A stretch of DNA of 64,000 nt from Pseudorhodobacter ferrugineus DSM 5888. Its GTDB lineage: Bacteria; Pseudomonadota; Alphaproteobacteria; Rhodobacterales; Rhodobacteraceae. The position numbers and the translations under genes were made by a program. Below, in pieces: positions 30,296 to 38,277 of this stretch; the stretch's first letter is position 1, and the number at the start of each line of letters is the position of its first letter. The notes under the pieces were generated by a model, which was not told the origin of the DNA, searched no databases, and saw only the letters and a list, made by a program, of their open reading frames with translations. The stretch is from positions 1 through 64,000 of the forward strand of contig NZ_ATVN01000014.1 in the NCBI RefSeq assembly GCF_000420745.1, written 5' to 3'.

Positions 30296-31179
30296 CGCAC
30301 CAAACTCCCGCCCGTGTTGGTCTGGGACGCGCTGGGATAGGAGGTCAGCCAATCCTCGCCTGGAATATCAGGAAAGCCGCGGAAATTCAGGAAGTTGTCA
30401 AACTTGAACCGGCAGGTTTCACCGCGCTTGTCACAGCCCGCCTCCAGCCGCACCAAATCACCTTCAACCAGCATCGGCCCGATATTCTGCCACAACTCCA
30501 CCTTGCGCGCATCGGCCCCGATCCGATCATTCTTGATGATCCCAACCACCCCAGTGGCCGCACCCGACAACACAACCAAACGCCCCTTTTCAAACCAGCG
30601 GTCATCAAACTCGGCCAATCCGGCAAAGCCCAGCACGCGGTTTTCCGCAATTGCCTCAACCGACAATTCCACCGAAAAACCGGTTTGCAGCACGTCAAAC
30701 CCGCACTTCGCATCCCCCAAAACAGCGGGGCAACTGCGTTGAAACGCGCGGCCCTGCGGTTGGTTCAACCCTTCGGTCAACCCCCGCAATTCCGCCTGAA
30801 ATGCGCCCGCCGCCCGAGTAATCTCGCCAATCGTGCCGCGAAACGTCACGGCACGATCGTCTGGATTGGTCCAGTTCACCTCCCACCCCGTCAGCGCAGC
30901 ACCATCGAACCGCCCCGCCAGAATATCGGCCTCGGTCACACCCAAATCAGACAGCGCACCAATCGCCTCGGTATTGTCCACCGATAGGCCCGTGGTTTGT
31001 TGCAACGCCCGCGCCGTCAGCCCCGAATTGGCCTTATAGACCTGCCCGCCAAAGGCCAGATCGGTGTCATGATCGGTAAACCCAAACCAAGCCCCGTCCT
31101 TGCGCGCAATCTCCCATGCGCGGCAAACGGTCGTGATGCCGGTTTCCAGATGCGCGTACAGCCCTTCCGACCCCGCCAT
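30292..31179 (-). CDS. GTA baseplate hub protein, DUF2163 (gp13)
   Basis: A 295-residue DUF2163 protein with FTDHDTDLAFGGQVYKANSG near the N-terminus, CPAVLGDAKCGFDV in the middle, and a cysteine-rich C-terminus (EAGCDKRGETCRFKFDNFLNFRGFPDIPGEDW, in parts) that resembles the iron-sulfur-binding hub domain of the RcGTA tail tip, where four cysteines are known to be conserved. An ATG overlaps the gp12 stop as TGATG; an in-frame TTG three bases before is less likely. Confidence 0.92.
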   Translation of the reverse strand: MAGSEGLYAHLETGITTVCRAWEIARKDGAWFGFTDHDTDLAFGGQVYKANSGLTARALQQTTGLSVDNTEAIGALSDLGVTEADILAGRFDGAALTGWEVNWTNPDDRAVTFRGTIGEITRAAGAFQAELRGLTEGLNQPQGRAFQRSCPAVLGDAKCGFDVLQTGFSVELSVEAIAENRVLGFAGLAEFDDRWFEKGRLVVLSGAATGVVGIIKNDRIGADARKVELWQNIGPMLVEGDLVRLEAGCDKRGETCRFKFDNFLNFRGFPDIPGEDWLTSYPSASQTNTGGSLVR

Positions 31180-31811
31180 CAAACCCGAAGCTCCAGCACA
31201 GGCACATTCGGCACATCACCGGCCTTGAACGATGCGACCGAGGTTTGGATACGGTCCGTATCAAACCGCACCGGCACGTCAAATTCAAACCCCGCCGTAA
31301 TGCGCACCCCCGGATCGGGCGGCGTGGGAAAGCTGATCACCCCTGTCGTGGTATCCACCGAAAACTCCAGCGTTTCCACCTTGGGGTCGCCATCAATCGC
31401 CACCAACACCGTGCCCAAAACCGGTTTCACAATCGGGCGGGTATAGCTTTGCTCGCCCGACTGATAGGTTTTCGACAGCGAAAACGTCAAACGCTCGCCA
31501 TCGCCCAAGCCGATATTCTGATCCACGGACGAAGGCACCTTCGACGGCAAGCAGGATTTGAAATCAGACCAATCCTTCCAGCGAAAGCCGAACAACTGCC
31601 CCCGCCGCGCCTCATAAAACGCAATCAGCGCCTCGACGTCATCCAGACTGCGCAGGCTGACCCCCGCGTCATAGCGCCTACGCGAATGAGCCCAAGGTGT
31701 GTTACGCTCCTCAAACCCGTTGGCCAGCGTCACAATCTCGGTGCGCCGCTCTGGCCCACCAACCGACCCAAAGCTCAAATTCGCCGGAAACCGTATGTCA
31801 TGAAATCCCAT
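31179..31811 (-). CDS. GTA distal tail protein, DUF2460 (gp12)
   Basis: A 210-residue DUF2460 protein with the family start MGFHDIRFPANLSFGSVGGP and the core RRRYDAGVSLRSLDDVEALIAF, FYEARRGQLFGFRWKDWSDF (in parts). Distal tail proteins form the ring between the tail tube and baseplate hub. Mid-protein beta-rich segments follow as expected. It starts 9 bases after the gp11 stop and its last codon overlaps the gp13 start, so the tail genes are translationally coupled. Confidence 0.92.
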   Translation of the reverse strand: MGFHDIRFPANLSFGSVGGPERRTEIVTLANGFEERNTPWAHSRRRYDAGVSLRSLDDVEALIAFYEARRGQLFGFRWKDWSDFKSCLPSKVPSSVDQNIGLGDGERLTFSLSKTYQSGEQSYTRPIVKPVLGTVLVAIDGDPKVETLEFSVDTTTGVISFPTPPDPGVRITAGFEFDVPVRFDTDRIQTSVASFKAGDVPNVPVLELRV

Positions 31812-31820
31812 AGTCCGCCC

Positions 31821-32474
31821 TTACCTGTTCCGTTGCCCACGCCCCAGCGCACGTGATGCCTGCGCTGCGATCTGGCTTTGGCTGCGTTGAAAGCCTGCGA
31901 CATCGGGGGTGGAGATGTTCATCACCACCGTCACCGCACGCCCCCCGCCGCCCGCTTGCACGCCCAAACGCCCATCGGCCCCGCGCGCCAGCGGCATAAT
32001 CGCCTCGGGCCCCGCCTCGCCCATCAACCCCATGCCGCCGCGCATCGGAAAATTGGTCGGCTGTGCGACCACCCCCCCCTTGGCGAACGGCATCACGCGG
32101 CCTTGCGAAAAACTCGCCCCATCAGCAAAAGGCATCAGCCCGCCCAACAGCGCGTTCATTCCGTTGGCAACCAACCCGCCCAATGCGTTTTGAACCGGCT
32201 TCATCGCCACCGAATACACCGTGTCCATCATCGTCTGCGCGACACCGCGCAACGCATCCGACAGCTTGACCCCGTCAAACACCAACCCGTCAAACGCGCG
32301 GCGCAAGCCCCCACCAATGCTGGTGGACAACGTGTTCACCTCGCGCCCCGTAAAGACCAAACTTTCGCGCATCCGCGACAGCTCGCCTTCAAACGCGCCA
32401 ACCATCCCACCAGCCCCGTCCAGCGACACTTCCAGCGCCGCAATCTGATCTTCTAAACCCGATATATCAGCCAT
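31821..32474 (-). CDS. GTA tape measure protein (gp11)
   Basis: A 217-residue tape measure, short like that of RcGTA (about 219 residues), consistent with the short tail. A helical N-terminal half (LEDQIAALEVSLDGAGGMVGAFEGELSRM, in parts) is followed by a hydrophobic Gly-rich segment (LGGLVANGMNALLGGLMPFADG) and the GGVVAQPTNFPMRGGMGLMGEAGPEAIMPL motif common in tail-tape proteins (in parts). The start overlaps the end of the assembly-chaperone gene by eight bases. Confidence 0.92.
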   Translation of the reverse strand: MADISGLEDQIAALEVSLDGAGGMVGAFEGELSRMRESLVFTGREVNTLSTSIGGGLRRAFDGLVFDGVKLSDALRGVAQTMMDTVYSVAMKPVQNALGGLVANGMNALLGGLMPFADGASFSQGRVMPFAKGGVVAQPTNFPMRGGMGLMGEAGPEAIMPLARGADGRLGVQAGGGGRAVTVVMNISTPDVAGFQRSQSQIAAQASRALGRGQRNR

Positions 32475-32670
32475 CTTTCTGCCCTTTCTTTACATCCGGA
32501 AAGGCACGCGCCAGCTCATCCAGGCGCGCGCGGGTCAAGGGGCCACTGCCCGCCTGCGCCCCCAGCTTGATGCGCAGCTCCACCGGGGTCAGCCGCCAAA
32601 ATGCGTCTGGCTGCATTCCCAATCCATGCAGCCCCACCTGCATAAGCGCGGCCCAATCAATCCCTGTCAT
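32467..32670 (-). CDS. GTA tail assembly chaperone
   Basis: A 67-residue protein, MTGIDWAALMQVGLHGLGMQ then PDAFWRLTPVELRIKLGA, which is the phage tail assembly chaperone family (PF09550-like) known between gp10 and gp11. The true start is the ATG at 32670, which overlaps the gp10 stop by four bases; a longer open frame reaching to 32784 has no similarity. Chaperones of this kind load the tape measure with tail-tube protein. A programmed frameshift from gp10 is not needed here, since both have their own starts. Confidence 0.88.
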   Translation of the reverse strand: MTGIDWAALMQVGLHGLGMQPDAFWRLTPVELRIKLGAQAGSGPLTRARLDELARAFPDVKKGQKDG

Positions 32671-32987
32671 GTCTCGCCCGGCGTGGCGAACGCGCGCGCC
32701 AACAACTCTGCCGCCGCCCGTGCTGCCTCGACCAGCCCACCGCCAATGTCCACAGACCGCAGGTCGGCGGCAGTCCCCTGCCACCCCCCCCCGCGCAAGC
32801 CCGCCACCAACAGCGCCAGCACATCGCGCGTCGAAAACCGCCCCGTCTCGAACCGTTCCACCAATTCAATCAGCGATCCGGTTTCCAGCACGGCCTCCAA
32901 CTCGGCCAGCGCCCCCAGCGTCAGCTTGGCCACATGGCGCTTGCCATCCAGCACCACCGCCACCTCGCCTGTCCAAGGGTTCGCCAT
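32667..32987 (-). CDS. GTA gp10 family tail chaperone
   Basis: A 106-residue member of the GTA-gp10 family. It starts MANPWTGEVAVVLDGKRHVAKLTLGALAELEAVL (in parts) and continues with ETGSLIELVERFETGRFSTRDVLALL, which is the family's signature. It is predicted to act with the following 67-residue gene in tail assembly. It overlaps gp9 by one base and the next gene by four. Length and order match R. capsulatus. Confidence 0.92.
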   Translation of the reverse strand: MANPWTGEVAVVLDGKRHVAKLTLGALAELEAVLETGSLIELVERFETGRFSTRDVLALLVAGLRGGGWQGTAADLRSVDIGGGLVEAARAAAELLARAFATPGET

Positions 32988-33400
32988 TACAGCGCCGTGA
33001 ACGTCAGGGCACCTGCCGATGCCATCGTCATCTCATAGGTCGCCTCGCCGTTATGGCTGCCCGCGTATTCGATCGACGACAGTTGAAACGCCCCTTCGAT
33101 CACACCAAAATCGGGGATAATCACCTGAAACAACGGGATTTCCCCGTCAAAGAATATCTGGCGCGCGCGTTCATCGGTGCTGGCATCGCGAAACACCCCC
33201 GACCCCGAAATCGACGCGGTTTTCACGCCCGCGCCCGCCAACAACTCACGCCACCCGCCCGTGCTTTCCAGGCTGGTCACATCCACCGTTTCGGCGTTGA
33301 AACTGATGCGTGAGGCGCGCAGCCCCGCAATCGTCTCAAAACTCCCGTCGCCAACCATATCCAGTTTGATCAGCAGATCCTTGCCACTTTGAACAGCCAT
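32987..33400 (-). CDS. GTA major tail tube protein (gp9)
   Basis: A 137-residue tail tube protein of the TP901-1 type: MAVQSGKDLLIKLDM, ASRISFNAETVDVTSLES (long loop that inserts in the next ring), and DGEIPLFQVIIPDFGVIEG. A stretch GAGVKTASISGSGVFRDA contains the tube's beta-hairpin. About 5-6 such rings, stacked on the tape measure, would make the short tail. It lies 45 bp after gp8 (the widest gap in the tail half), so some extra ribosome recruitment is likely here. Confidence 0.93.
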   Translation of the reverse strand: MAVQSGKDLLIKLDMVGDGSFETIAGLRASRISFNAETVDVTSLESTGGWRELLAGAGVKTASISGSGVFRDASTDERARQIFFDGEIPLFQVIIPDFGVIEGAFQLSSIEYAGSHNGEATYEMTMASAGALTFTAL

Positions 33401-33445
33401 CGCACGTCTCCATTTTCAAAAACCACGACCCCTCGGGGCCAAACA

Positions 33446-33844
33446 TCAATCCTCGATCCGCGCCCGAAAGCTCAGATCAATCCGGCGCGCACCGCCTTCG
33501 TCCAACCGCACCGCCTTGGCGCGCAAAAACCGCAAGCCCACCAGATGCCCCCGCGTCAGGACCAGCGGCGCATCAATCAGCGCATCCGACACGGCCACCG
33601 CCACATCCTTGGCAGCCGCAAACCCCGCCGCGTCCGAAATCACCGCCACAACCAGCCGATGCTCGGCCCCGCCGCCGCTTTGGTCCGATTGGTCGATCAC
33701 ATCCTCGGGGCCAATCAGCACAAACGTCCCCGTCCCGCCCCCCGATGGAATGGCGTCCACCACCGACACCCCCGCAAGCGCAGGCGCACCCGTCAATCGC
33801 GTATAGATTGCAGCCTGAAGCGCTGCCGCCGCACCGTAACTCAT
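33446..33844 (-). CDS. GTA tail terminator, DUF3168 (gp8)
   Basis: A 132-residue DUF3168 protein (MSYGAAAALQAAIYTRLTGAPAL, in two parts; FVLIGPEDVIDQSDQSGGGA; LRFLRAKAVRLDEGGARRIDLSFRARI). Terminators of this family cap the tail tube and join it to the neck. The ATG at 33844 overlaps the stop of gp7 by four bases; codons further upstream in the frame are not conserved. Confidence 0.92.
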   Translation of the reverse strand: MSYGAAAALQAAIYTRLTGAPALAGVSVVDAIPSGGGTGTFVLIGPEDVIDQSDQSGGGAEHRLVVAVISDAAGFAAAKDVAVAVSDALIDAPLVLTRGHLVGLRFLRAKAVRLDEGGARRIDLSFRARIED

Positions 33845-34179
33845 GCCGGTGTCTCCTCTCGAACAAAGCAAACCAAATAGCGCGCGGCCTCGTCCCGCTC
33901 GGTCACGGCCAGAATGGTGAACAGGCGGCTGCCATCACGAAACCGCTGGCCCACCTTTGGCCGCGACCCTGCCCCCTGCGGCGCACCGCGCACGGTGATG
34001 CGGTAGGGCACGGTCGTTAAGACCACCTCTTCGCCCGCCGTATCGCGCCCCGTGCCGGGCAAAACCTCGGCCCACAGCGTGCCCAAAGGTGCCCAAGTCA
34101 CCGCAATCCCGCCCATCCCATCGGATGCCTCGACAGCCCCCTCCAGCACCAGCGCGCGTGACAAATGTACCAGCTTCAT
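33841..34179 (-). CDS. GTA head-closure/stopper protein (gp7)
   Basis: A 112-residue head-tail connector of the phage head-closure type (SPP1 gp16-like), with LVLEGAVEASDGMGGIAVTWAPLGTLWAEVLPG (in parts) and SRLFTILAVTERDEAARYLVCFVREE. It closes the portal channel after packaging. The ATG overlaps the stop of gp6 by four bases, and its own end overlaps gp8, so gp6-gp7-gp8 form a tight translational chain. Confidence 0.92.
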   Translation of the reverse strand: MKLVHLSRALVLEGAVEASDGMGGIAVTWAPLGTLWAEVLPGTGRDTAGEEVVLTTVPYRITVRGAPQGAGSRPKVGQRFRDGSRLFTILAVTERDEAARYLVCFVREETPA

Positions 34180-34778
34180 GCGCCCGCCCCACCCAGAACC
34201 CGCACTGTGCGCCAGCGCTCGATCAGCGTAACCACGCCAAACGGCAAACCACCTTCGCCGCGCTGCCCGCCCTCATGGCGACGCTCATAATATTCGGCCG
34301 CCAGCATCAAGACCGCTTGCGCAAGGTCGGCTGGTACATCCCCCCAGTCCGCGCCAAAGCCTGCAACAAACCCGATCTGAACGGTGCCCCCCATCGGCAC
34401 TTGCGGCAGCATATATCCCGTGGCCTGCACGCGGGGCCGGTGCGTATCTTGCACCAAACGGTACAACGATTGCGGCACAATCTCGGCATTCCCATCCCAG
34501 TCCAGCAGCGAAATCCGCGTGATGTTGGCCACGGGTGCCACAGGCAAGGCTTGCTCCGCCCCGCCGCGCCATTCCTCAAGGGTCCAACTGAAATCCCGCG
34601 CAATCAGCGCCTTGCCAATCCGCCCTTCAATCGCGGCCAACGCTGCGCGCAAATAGCTTTCGATCAACCCGTCTTGCATCCCGTCATCGGCAAACCCGGT
34701 GCCAAGCCGCAGATGGTTTTTCAGCGCCTGCACGGGCAAAGCCTCTGTGGGAACCGTCGTTTGCTCGATCAACATCAT
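34176..34778 (-). CDS. GTA head-tail adaptor (gp6)
   Basis: A 200-residue adaptor with MMLIEQTTVPTEALPVQALKNHLRLG at the start (in two parts), ESYLRAALAAIEGRIGKALI, and PADLAQAVLMLAAEYYERRHEG, matching phage head-tail connector (HK97 gp6-like) proteins and RcGTA gp6. Two consecutive ATGs (34778 and 34775) are possible; GGAGAG lies 8 bases before the first. A hairpin separates it from the upstream major capsid gene. Confidence 0.9.
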   Translation of the reverse strand: MMLIEQTTVPTEALPVQALKNHLRLGTGFADDGMQDGLIESYLRAALAAIEGRIGKALIARDFSWTLEEWRGGAEQALPVAPVANITRISLLDWDGNAEIVPQSLYRLVQDTHRPRVQATGYMLPQVPMGGTVQIGFVAGFGADWGDVPADLAQAVLMLAAEYYERRHEGGQRGEGGLPFGVVTLIERWRTVRVLGGAGA

Positions 34779-34906
34779 GCTTCTCTCTCCGAAAAATCTG
34801 CCCAATTGCAGGGCCTAAAGCCTTGGACGCGCACCCCGCATCGCTCGTTTGGGGGGGGAGCAGCTAGACGACCCGGGTCAGGGTCGAACCCCAGTGCGCG
34901 CCCAAA

Positions 34907-34931
34907 CCCGACCCCAAACCTTGGGGTCGGG
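34907..34931 (-). terminator. Perfect 11-bp hairpin between capsid (gp5) and gp6
   Basis: CCCGACCCCAA (34907-34917) and TTGGGGTCGGG (34921-34931) pair perfectly around three bases, starting 17 nt after the gp5 stop on the minus strand. Only TTT follows. It may attenuate transcription so that capsid mRNA exceeds neck and tail mRNA, or protect the capsid mRNA end. The surrounding 168 bp also hold a GACCCGGGTC palindrome at 34869-34878. Confidence 0.65.
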
Positions 34932-34947
34932 CCTTCGCGCGCGCCGG

Positions 34948-36144
34948 TTAGGACACGGCGAATTTCAGCAGTTTGATCGCCGCAAAATCGGAAACGTCGC
35001 CGCCCACGCGCTTGGTCGCATAGAACAAAACATGCGGTTTCGCGCTAAAGGGGTCACGCATGACGCGCAGGTCAGGGCGTTCGGCGATTGTGTAGCCATT
35101 GGCAAAGTCACCAAAGGCAATCGCATAGGCACCCGCCGCAATATCCGGCATATCCTCGGCAATCAGCACAGGGTATCCCATCAGGCGCGCAGGCTCGCCC
35201 GCAGCCAGTCCGTCCGACCACAGGAAACGACCATCCGCATCCTTCATCTTGCGCACAGCGCCCGCAGTTTTCGAATTCATGACAAACGACGCATTGGCGC
35301 GGTAGGTCGCATCCAGCGCATAGACCAGATCGACCACCGCATCGGCGGGGTTGGCGGCCGCAAAATCACCCGCCTCACCCGTCGCGATATAACCCAGATT
35401 GCCCCAGGTCCAAACGCCTTCGGCCACGCTGGTATGGTTCAAAAACCCGCGCGGCTTGTCCACGCCATCACCCGCCACAAACGATGCCGCCTCGGCGCGC
35501 ATAAACTTGTCGGCAATCCGGCCTGCAAGCCAACCCTCAACGTCAAACGCACTGTCATCCAACAAACGCTGGCTGGCTTTCGGCATCGCCGACAGTTCAT
35601 GCAGCGGGATCGAAATACGCTCAATCGCAGGTGTGCCGGTTTCCACTTGCGGCCCGCTTTCCGTGGCCCAACCCGACCCCACATCGGTATGGTCGATCAG
35701 CACGTCAAACGACGTCGCCTCAACCTGCACCACATTCGCAATCGCACGGATCGACGAGGTGGATTTCAGGCTGGACCGAATGGTCTCGGCGGTCTGCGGG
35801 TCCACCAAATAGCCACCCTCGGCATTCACAGCCACGTTCAGCCCCTTGCCCTCCAGCACAAGACCGCGCAGGCCGTCATCGTCGCCCGAACGCAAATAGG
35901 CGTCAAAGGCTTTCTTGTGGGGCACTTCTACCTCGGCATGTGCCGAAAGGGCTGGACGCCCGTAAGTCATCGTTTTGCGATCAAGCATGGTCATACGCTC
36001 TTCCTGTTGTTGCAACGCTGTCTTCACTTCGGCCTGAAAGTTGCTGAATTCCTTCAAAAATCCGGTCATGGCGGATTTCACTTCCGCACCCGGATGCAGG
36101 GCTGAGGACATATCTTCCCCGGCCCGAGTTTTTACCTCGGTCAT
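34948..36144 (-). CDS. GTA major capsid protein, HK97 fold (gp5)
   Basis: A 398-residue HK97-type capsid. The N-terminal 75-100 residues are a helical, charged delta-domain (FLKEFSNFQAEVKTALQQQEERMTML in parts) that the prohead protease is expected to remove. The core has AVNAEGGYLVDPQTAETIRSS, the E-loop region, KASQRLLDDSAFDVEGWLAGRIAD, and the final GDFANGYTIAERPDLRVMRDPF. It is the most abundant particle protein. It lies 39 bases after gp4 and is followed by a strong hairpin. Confidence 0.95.
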   Translation of the reverse strand: MTEVKTRAGEDMSSALHPGAEVKSAMTGFLKEFSNFQAEVKTALQQQEERMTMLDRKTMTYGRPALSAHAEVEVPHKKAFDAYLRSGDDDGLRGLVLEGKGLNVAVNAEGGYLVDPQTAETIRSSLKSTSSIRAIANVVQVEATSFDVLIDHTDVGSGWATESGPQVETGTPAIERISIPLHELSAMPKASQRLLDDSAFDVEGWLAGRIADKFMRAEAASFVAGDGVDKPRGFLNHTSVAEGVWTWGNLGYIATGEAGDFAAANPADAVVDLVYALDATYRANASFVMNSKTAGAVRKMKDADGRFLWSDGLAAGEPARLMGYPVLIAEDMPDIAAGAYAIAFGDFANGYTIAERPDLRVMRDPFSAKPHVLFYATKRVGGDVSDFAAIKLLKFAVS

Positions 36145-36183
36145 CTCAATTCCCCTCGTTGGGTTTCAGTCGTGAAAGCCGCT

Positions 36184-36744
36184 TTAACGCGCGGCTAGGT
36201 CTCGGCGCGCATCGTCAAAGACTTGCGCCAGATCGGTCCAAATGTCGGCAGGCGCATCGGCCTTTGCCGCCACCCGTGCCTCTGCCAGCATCGGAAAGGT
36301 CACCAGCGACACCTCCCAAAGCTCCAGTTCCGACAAAAGCCGTTGGCCCTTGCTATCCTTTTCGGCCCGCAAGGTGCGATAGCCGATGGAAAGCCCATCA
36401 ATCGCCCCTGCCGCCAGTAACGCCGCCGCCTCGCGCCCCTTTTCCACATCGGTCAGGATGCGGCCTTTGACGTACAGGCCCGTGCTATCCTCGCGCACCT
36501 CATCCCAGACGCCGATGGGTTGCGCGGGGTCATGCTGCCACAGCATTTTCACCCGCCGCCCCGCCCCCGCCAACGCCTTCAGGCTGATGGCATAAGCGCC
36601 TTTTTGCACCACATCGCCGCCTTGGTCGCGTTTGCCAAACAGGCTGGCATAGCCTTCGATCCGCGTGCCATCCGTCACGACCAGCCCCGCCTCCGGCAGA
36701 TGAAACTTGCGCTCGGGTGCGCCGTGATTGTCCATATATCCCAT
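36184..36744 (-). CDS. GTA prohead protease, HK97 family (gp4)
   Basis: A 186-residue serine protease of the HK97 prohead type (U35/S78-like). Catalytic candidates are H71 in KMLWQHDPAQPIG and S119 in AIDGLSIGYRT. The substrate is the delta-domain of the capsid. The N-terminal motif RIEGYASLFGKRDQGGDVV and the LWEVSLVTFPM strand are characteristic. It starts 4 bases after the gp3.5 stop. Confidence 0.94.
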   Translation of the reverse strand: MGYMDNHGAPERKFHLPEAGLVVTDGTRIEGYASLFGKRDQGGDVVQKGAYAISLKALAGAGRRVKMLWQHDPAQPIGVWDEVREDSTGLYVKGRILTDVEKGREAAALLAAGAIDGLSIGYRTLRAEKDSKGQRLLSELELWEVSLVTFPMLAEARVAAKADAPADIWTDLAQVFDDARRDLAAR

Positions 36745-36748
36745 ATCT

Positions 36749-36997
36749 TTACCTCATCGCCGCATTCAGTACCGCCTCGGCCCCCTGCGCCAACAGAAAC
36801 GCCGCAACCCCGTAGACGCCCAACCAGATCCGGCGCTCCAGCCGGTCCAGCGTGCCCTCAATCTGGCCAAGCCGGTATTCCAGCCCCGACCAGCGTTCAT
36901 CGGCCACCCGCTCATTCGCCTCGATCCGCGCCGTTGCCGCATCAAAGCTGTCGTATAAATAGCGCGAGCCGCCGGCCTCCTTGCCGCGCGGGCTCAT
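36749..36997 (-). CDS. GTA gp3.5-type small membrane protein
   Basis: An 82-residue protein with a helical, charged N-terminal part (IEANERVADERWSGLEYRLGQIEGTLDRLERR, in parts) that should be a coiled coil and a C-terminal hydrophobic helix (LGVYGVAAFLLAQGAEAVL). In the R. capsulatus cluster a small gene at this position (gp3.5) is needed for head formation or processing, but its biochemistry is open. Its ATG overlaps the stop of gp3 by four bases. Confidence 0.82.
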   Translation of the reverse strand: MSPRGKEAGGSRYLYDSFDAATARIEANERVADERWSGLEYRLGQIEGTLDRLERRIWLGVYGVAAFLLAQGAEAVLNAAMR

Positions 36998-38169
36998 TCA
37001 TCGCCAGCCAAAGAAGGCAGCCCCAAGATTGCGCGCTTTTCCGCAGGGGTCAGGAAATCCGCCGCCCCGACCCGCGCCCATTGCTGGTCACGTTCCGTCG
37101 CCAAGGCGGGAACCTGGTCCATGTCGGGCTTCAACGCGACCTCTTCGCCGCTGAAACCCGACAACCAATGCGACAGATTTGCCGTGACCTTGGACACCAA
37201 CGGCAACACCGTCAGCCGGAAAAACGCGCGGTTCGCCTCTTGGTAATTGGCATAGGTCGCATCCCCCGGTATCCCCAACAGCATCGGCGGCACCCCAAAG
37301 GCGATCGCAATTTCCCGCGCCGCCGCCTCTTTGGTTTTCTGGAACTCCATATCCGACGGGCTAAACCCCATCGGCTTCCAGTCAAGGCCCCCTTCCAGCA
37401 ACATAGGCCGCCCCGCATTGCGCGCGCCTTGGTGGTGCGATGCCATCTCGTTCAACAAACGGTCATACTGATCCGTCGACAGCTGCGATTGCCCGTCCGC
37501 GCCTTTGTACACAAACGCCCCGCTGGGCCGCGCCGCATTGTCCAAAAGCGCCTTGGACCAATGGCTTGCCGCCACATGCACATCCAACGCCACCGCCGCC
37601 GCCTGCATCGGCGAAAACCCGTAATGGTCATCTTGCGGGTGGAAATTGCGGATATGGCAAATCGGGGTCACGCCGCCCGTCATATCAAAACGGTGCTTGC
37701 GGTTGCCAACGGTATAGTCATAGGCCACCGGCCAACCATCTGCGCCAGGAACAAGGCTCATCCGGTCCGACCGCAACACATGTAATTCGGCAGGCAACAA
37801 AGCCGCACCCTGAACCGCCTCCAGATAGGCATTGCCCGACAGCAAAAGCTGGCCATACACCGCCTCGAACAGCTCGGCGCGGCCTTGCACTGGGTTCGGG
37901 CGCGTCATCAGCGACAGCATCGGATGCACGTCAAACCGCCGCTCGCAATCTTGCAACACCAACGGGATCGACGCCGCCGTTTCGGCAATTAACTTGACCG
38001 CGCGAAACCCGATCGGGTTGCCAAGAAAACCCGTCTTGGTCAGGCTGACCGTGTCACGCGGGCTCCAGGCCACGCGCCCCGAACCGGAATAATTAATCAC
38101 CGGCCCCGTTGCCGATGCCTTTTGTTCCGGCACCACGGGCGCGCTGCGTTTCAGGAAATCGAAAACCAT
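36994..38169 (-). CDS. GTA portal protein, HK97 type (gp3)
   Basis: A 391-residue portal. It has YSGSGRVAWSPRDTVSLTKTGFLGN at the N-terminus (in parts), the clip/stem region RAELFEAVYGQLLLSGNAYLE, and the C-terminal AIAFGVPPMLLGIPGDATYANYQEANRAFF (in parts), which is the portal signature. Twelve copies form the DNA channel. The start is at 38169 (MVFDFLKRSAP), with AAGGAGC seven to ten bases upstream; the longer frame to 38262 has no homology. A 108-bp gap with a GC hairpin separates it from gp2. Confidence 0.94.
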   Translation of the reverse strand: MVFDFLKRSAPVVPEQKASATGPVINYSGSGRVAWSPRDTVSLTKTGFLGNPIGFRAVKLIAETAASIPLVLQDCERRFDVHPMLSLMTRPNPVQGRAELFEAVYGQLLLSGNAYLEAVQGAALLPAELHVLRSDRMSLVPGADGWPVAYDYTVGNRKHRFDMTGGVTPICHIRNFHPQDDHYGFSPMQAAAVALDVHVAASHWSKALLDNAARPSGAFVYKGADGQSQLSTDQYDRLLNEMASHHQGARNAGRPMLLEGGLDWKPMGFSPSDMEFQKTKEAAAREIAIAFGVPPMLLGIPGDATYANYQEANRAFFRLTVLPLVSKVTANLSHWLSGFSGEEVALKPDMDQVPALATERDQQWARVGAADFLTPAEKRAILGLPSLAGDE

Positions 38170-38196
38170 CTGGGTCTGCTCCTTTTGTCTTTTGTC

Positions 38197-38216
38197 GGGG
38201 GCCATCTGCGGCCCCC
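38197..38216 (-). other. GC hairpin in the gp2-gp3 spacer
   Basis: GGGGGCC (38197-38203) and GGCCCCC (38210-38216) form a perfect 7-bp stem with a 6-nt loop, in the only sizeable gap between gp2 and the portal gene. No T-run follows on the minus strand; instead the portal ribosome binding site comes about ten bases later. It could be an mRNA-processing stem rather than a terminator. Confidence 0.5.
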
Positions 38217-38277
38217 GTTTGGGGCGCCCTTGCCCCTCGGCTTGAAACCAAATCTGAACCAATTTGATTAAAAAGCG

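Noticed and set aside
34861-34905. A tRNA-like T-arm (GGGGTTCGACC) downstream of the capsid gene
   Set aside because: The five bases on either side do not pair as a T-stem and no anticodon arm is found.
34849-36105. A 418-codon open frame opposite the capsid gene
   Set aside because: The capsid protein on the other strand matches the HK97 family and its place in the GTA order.
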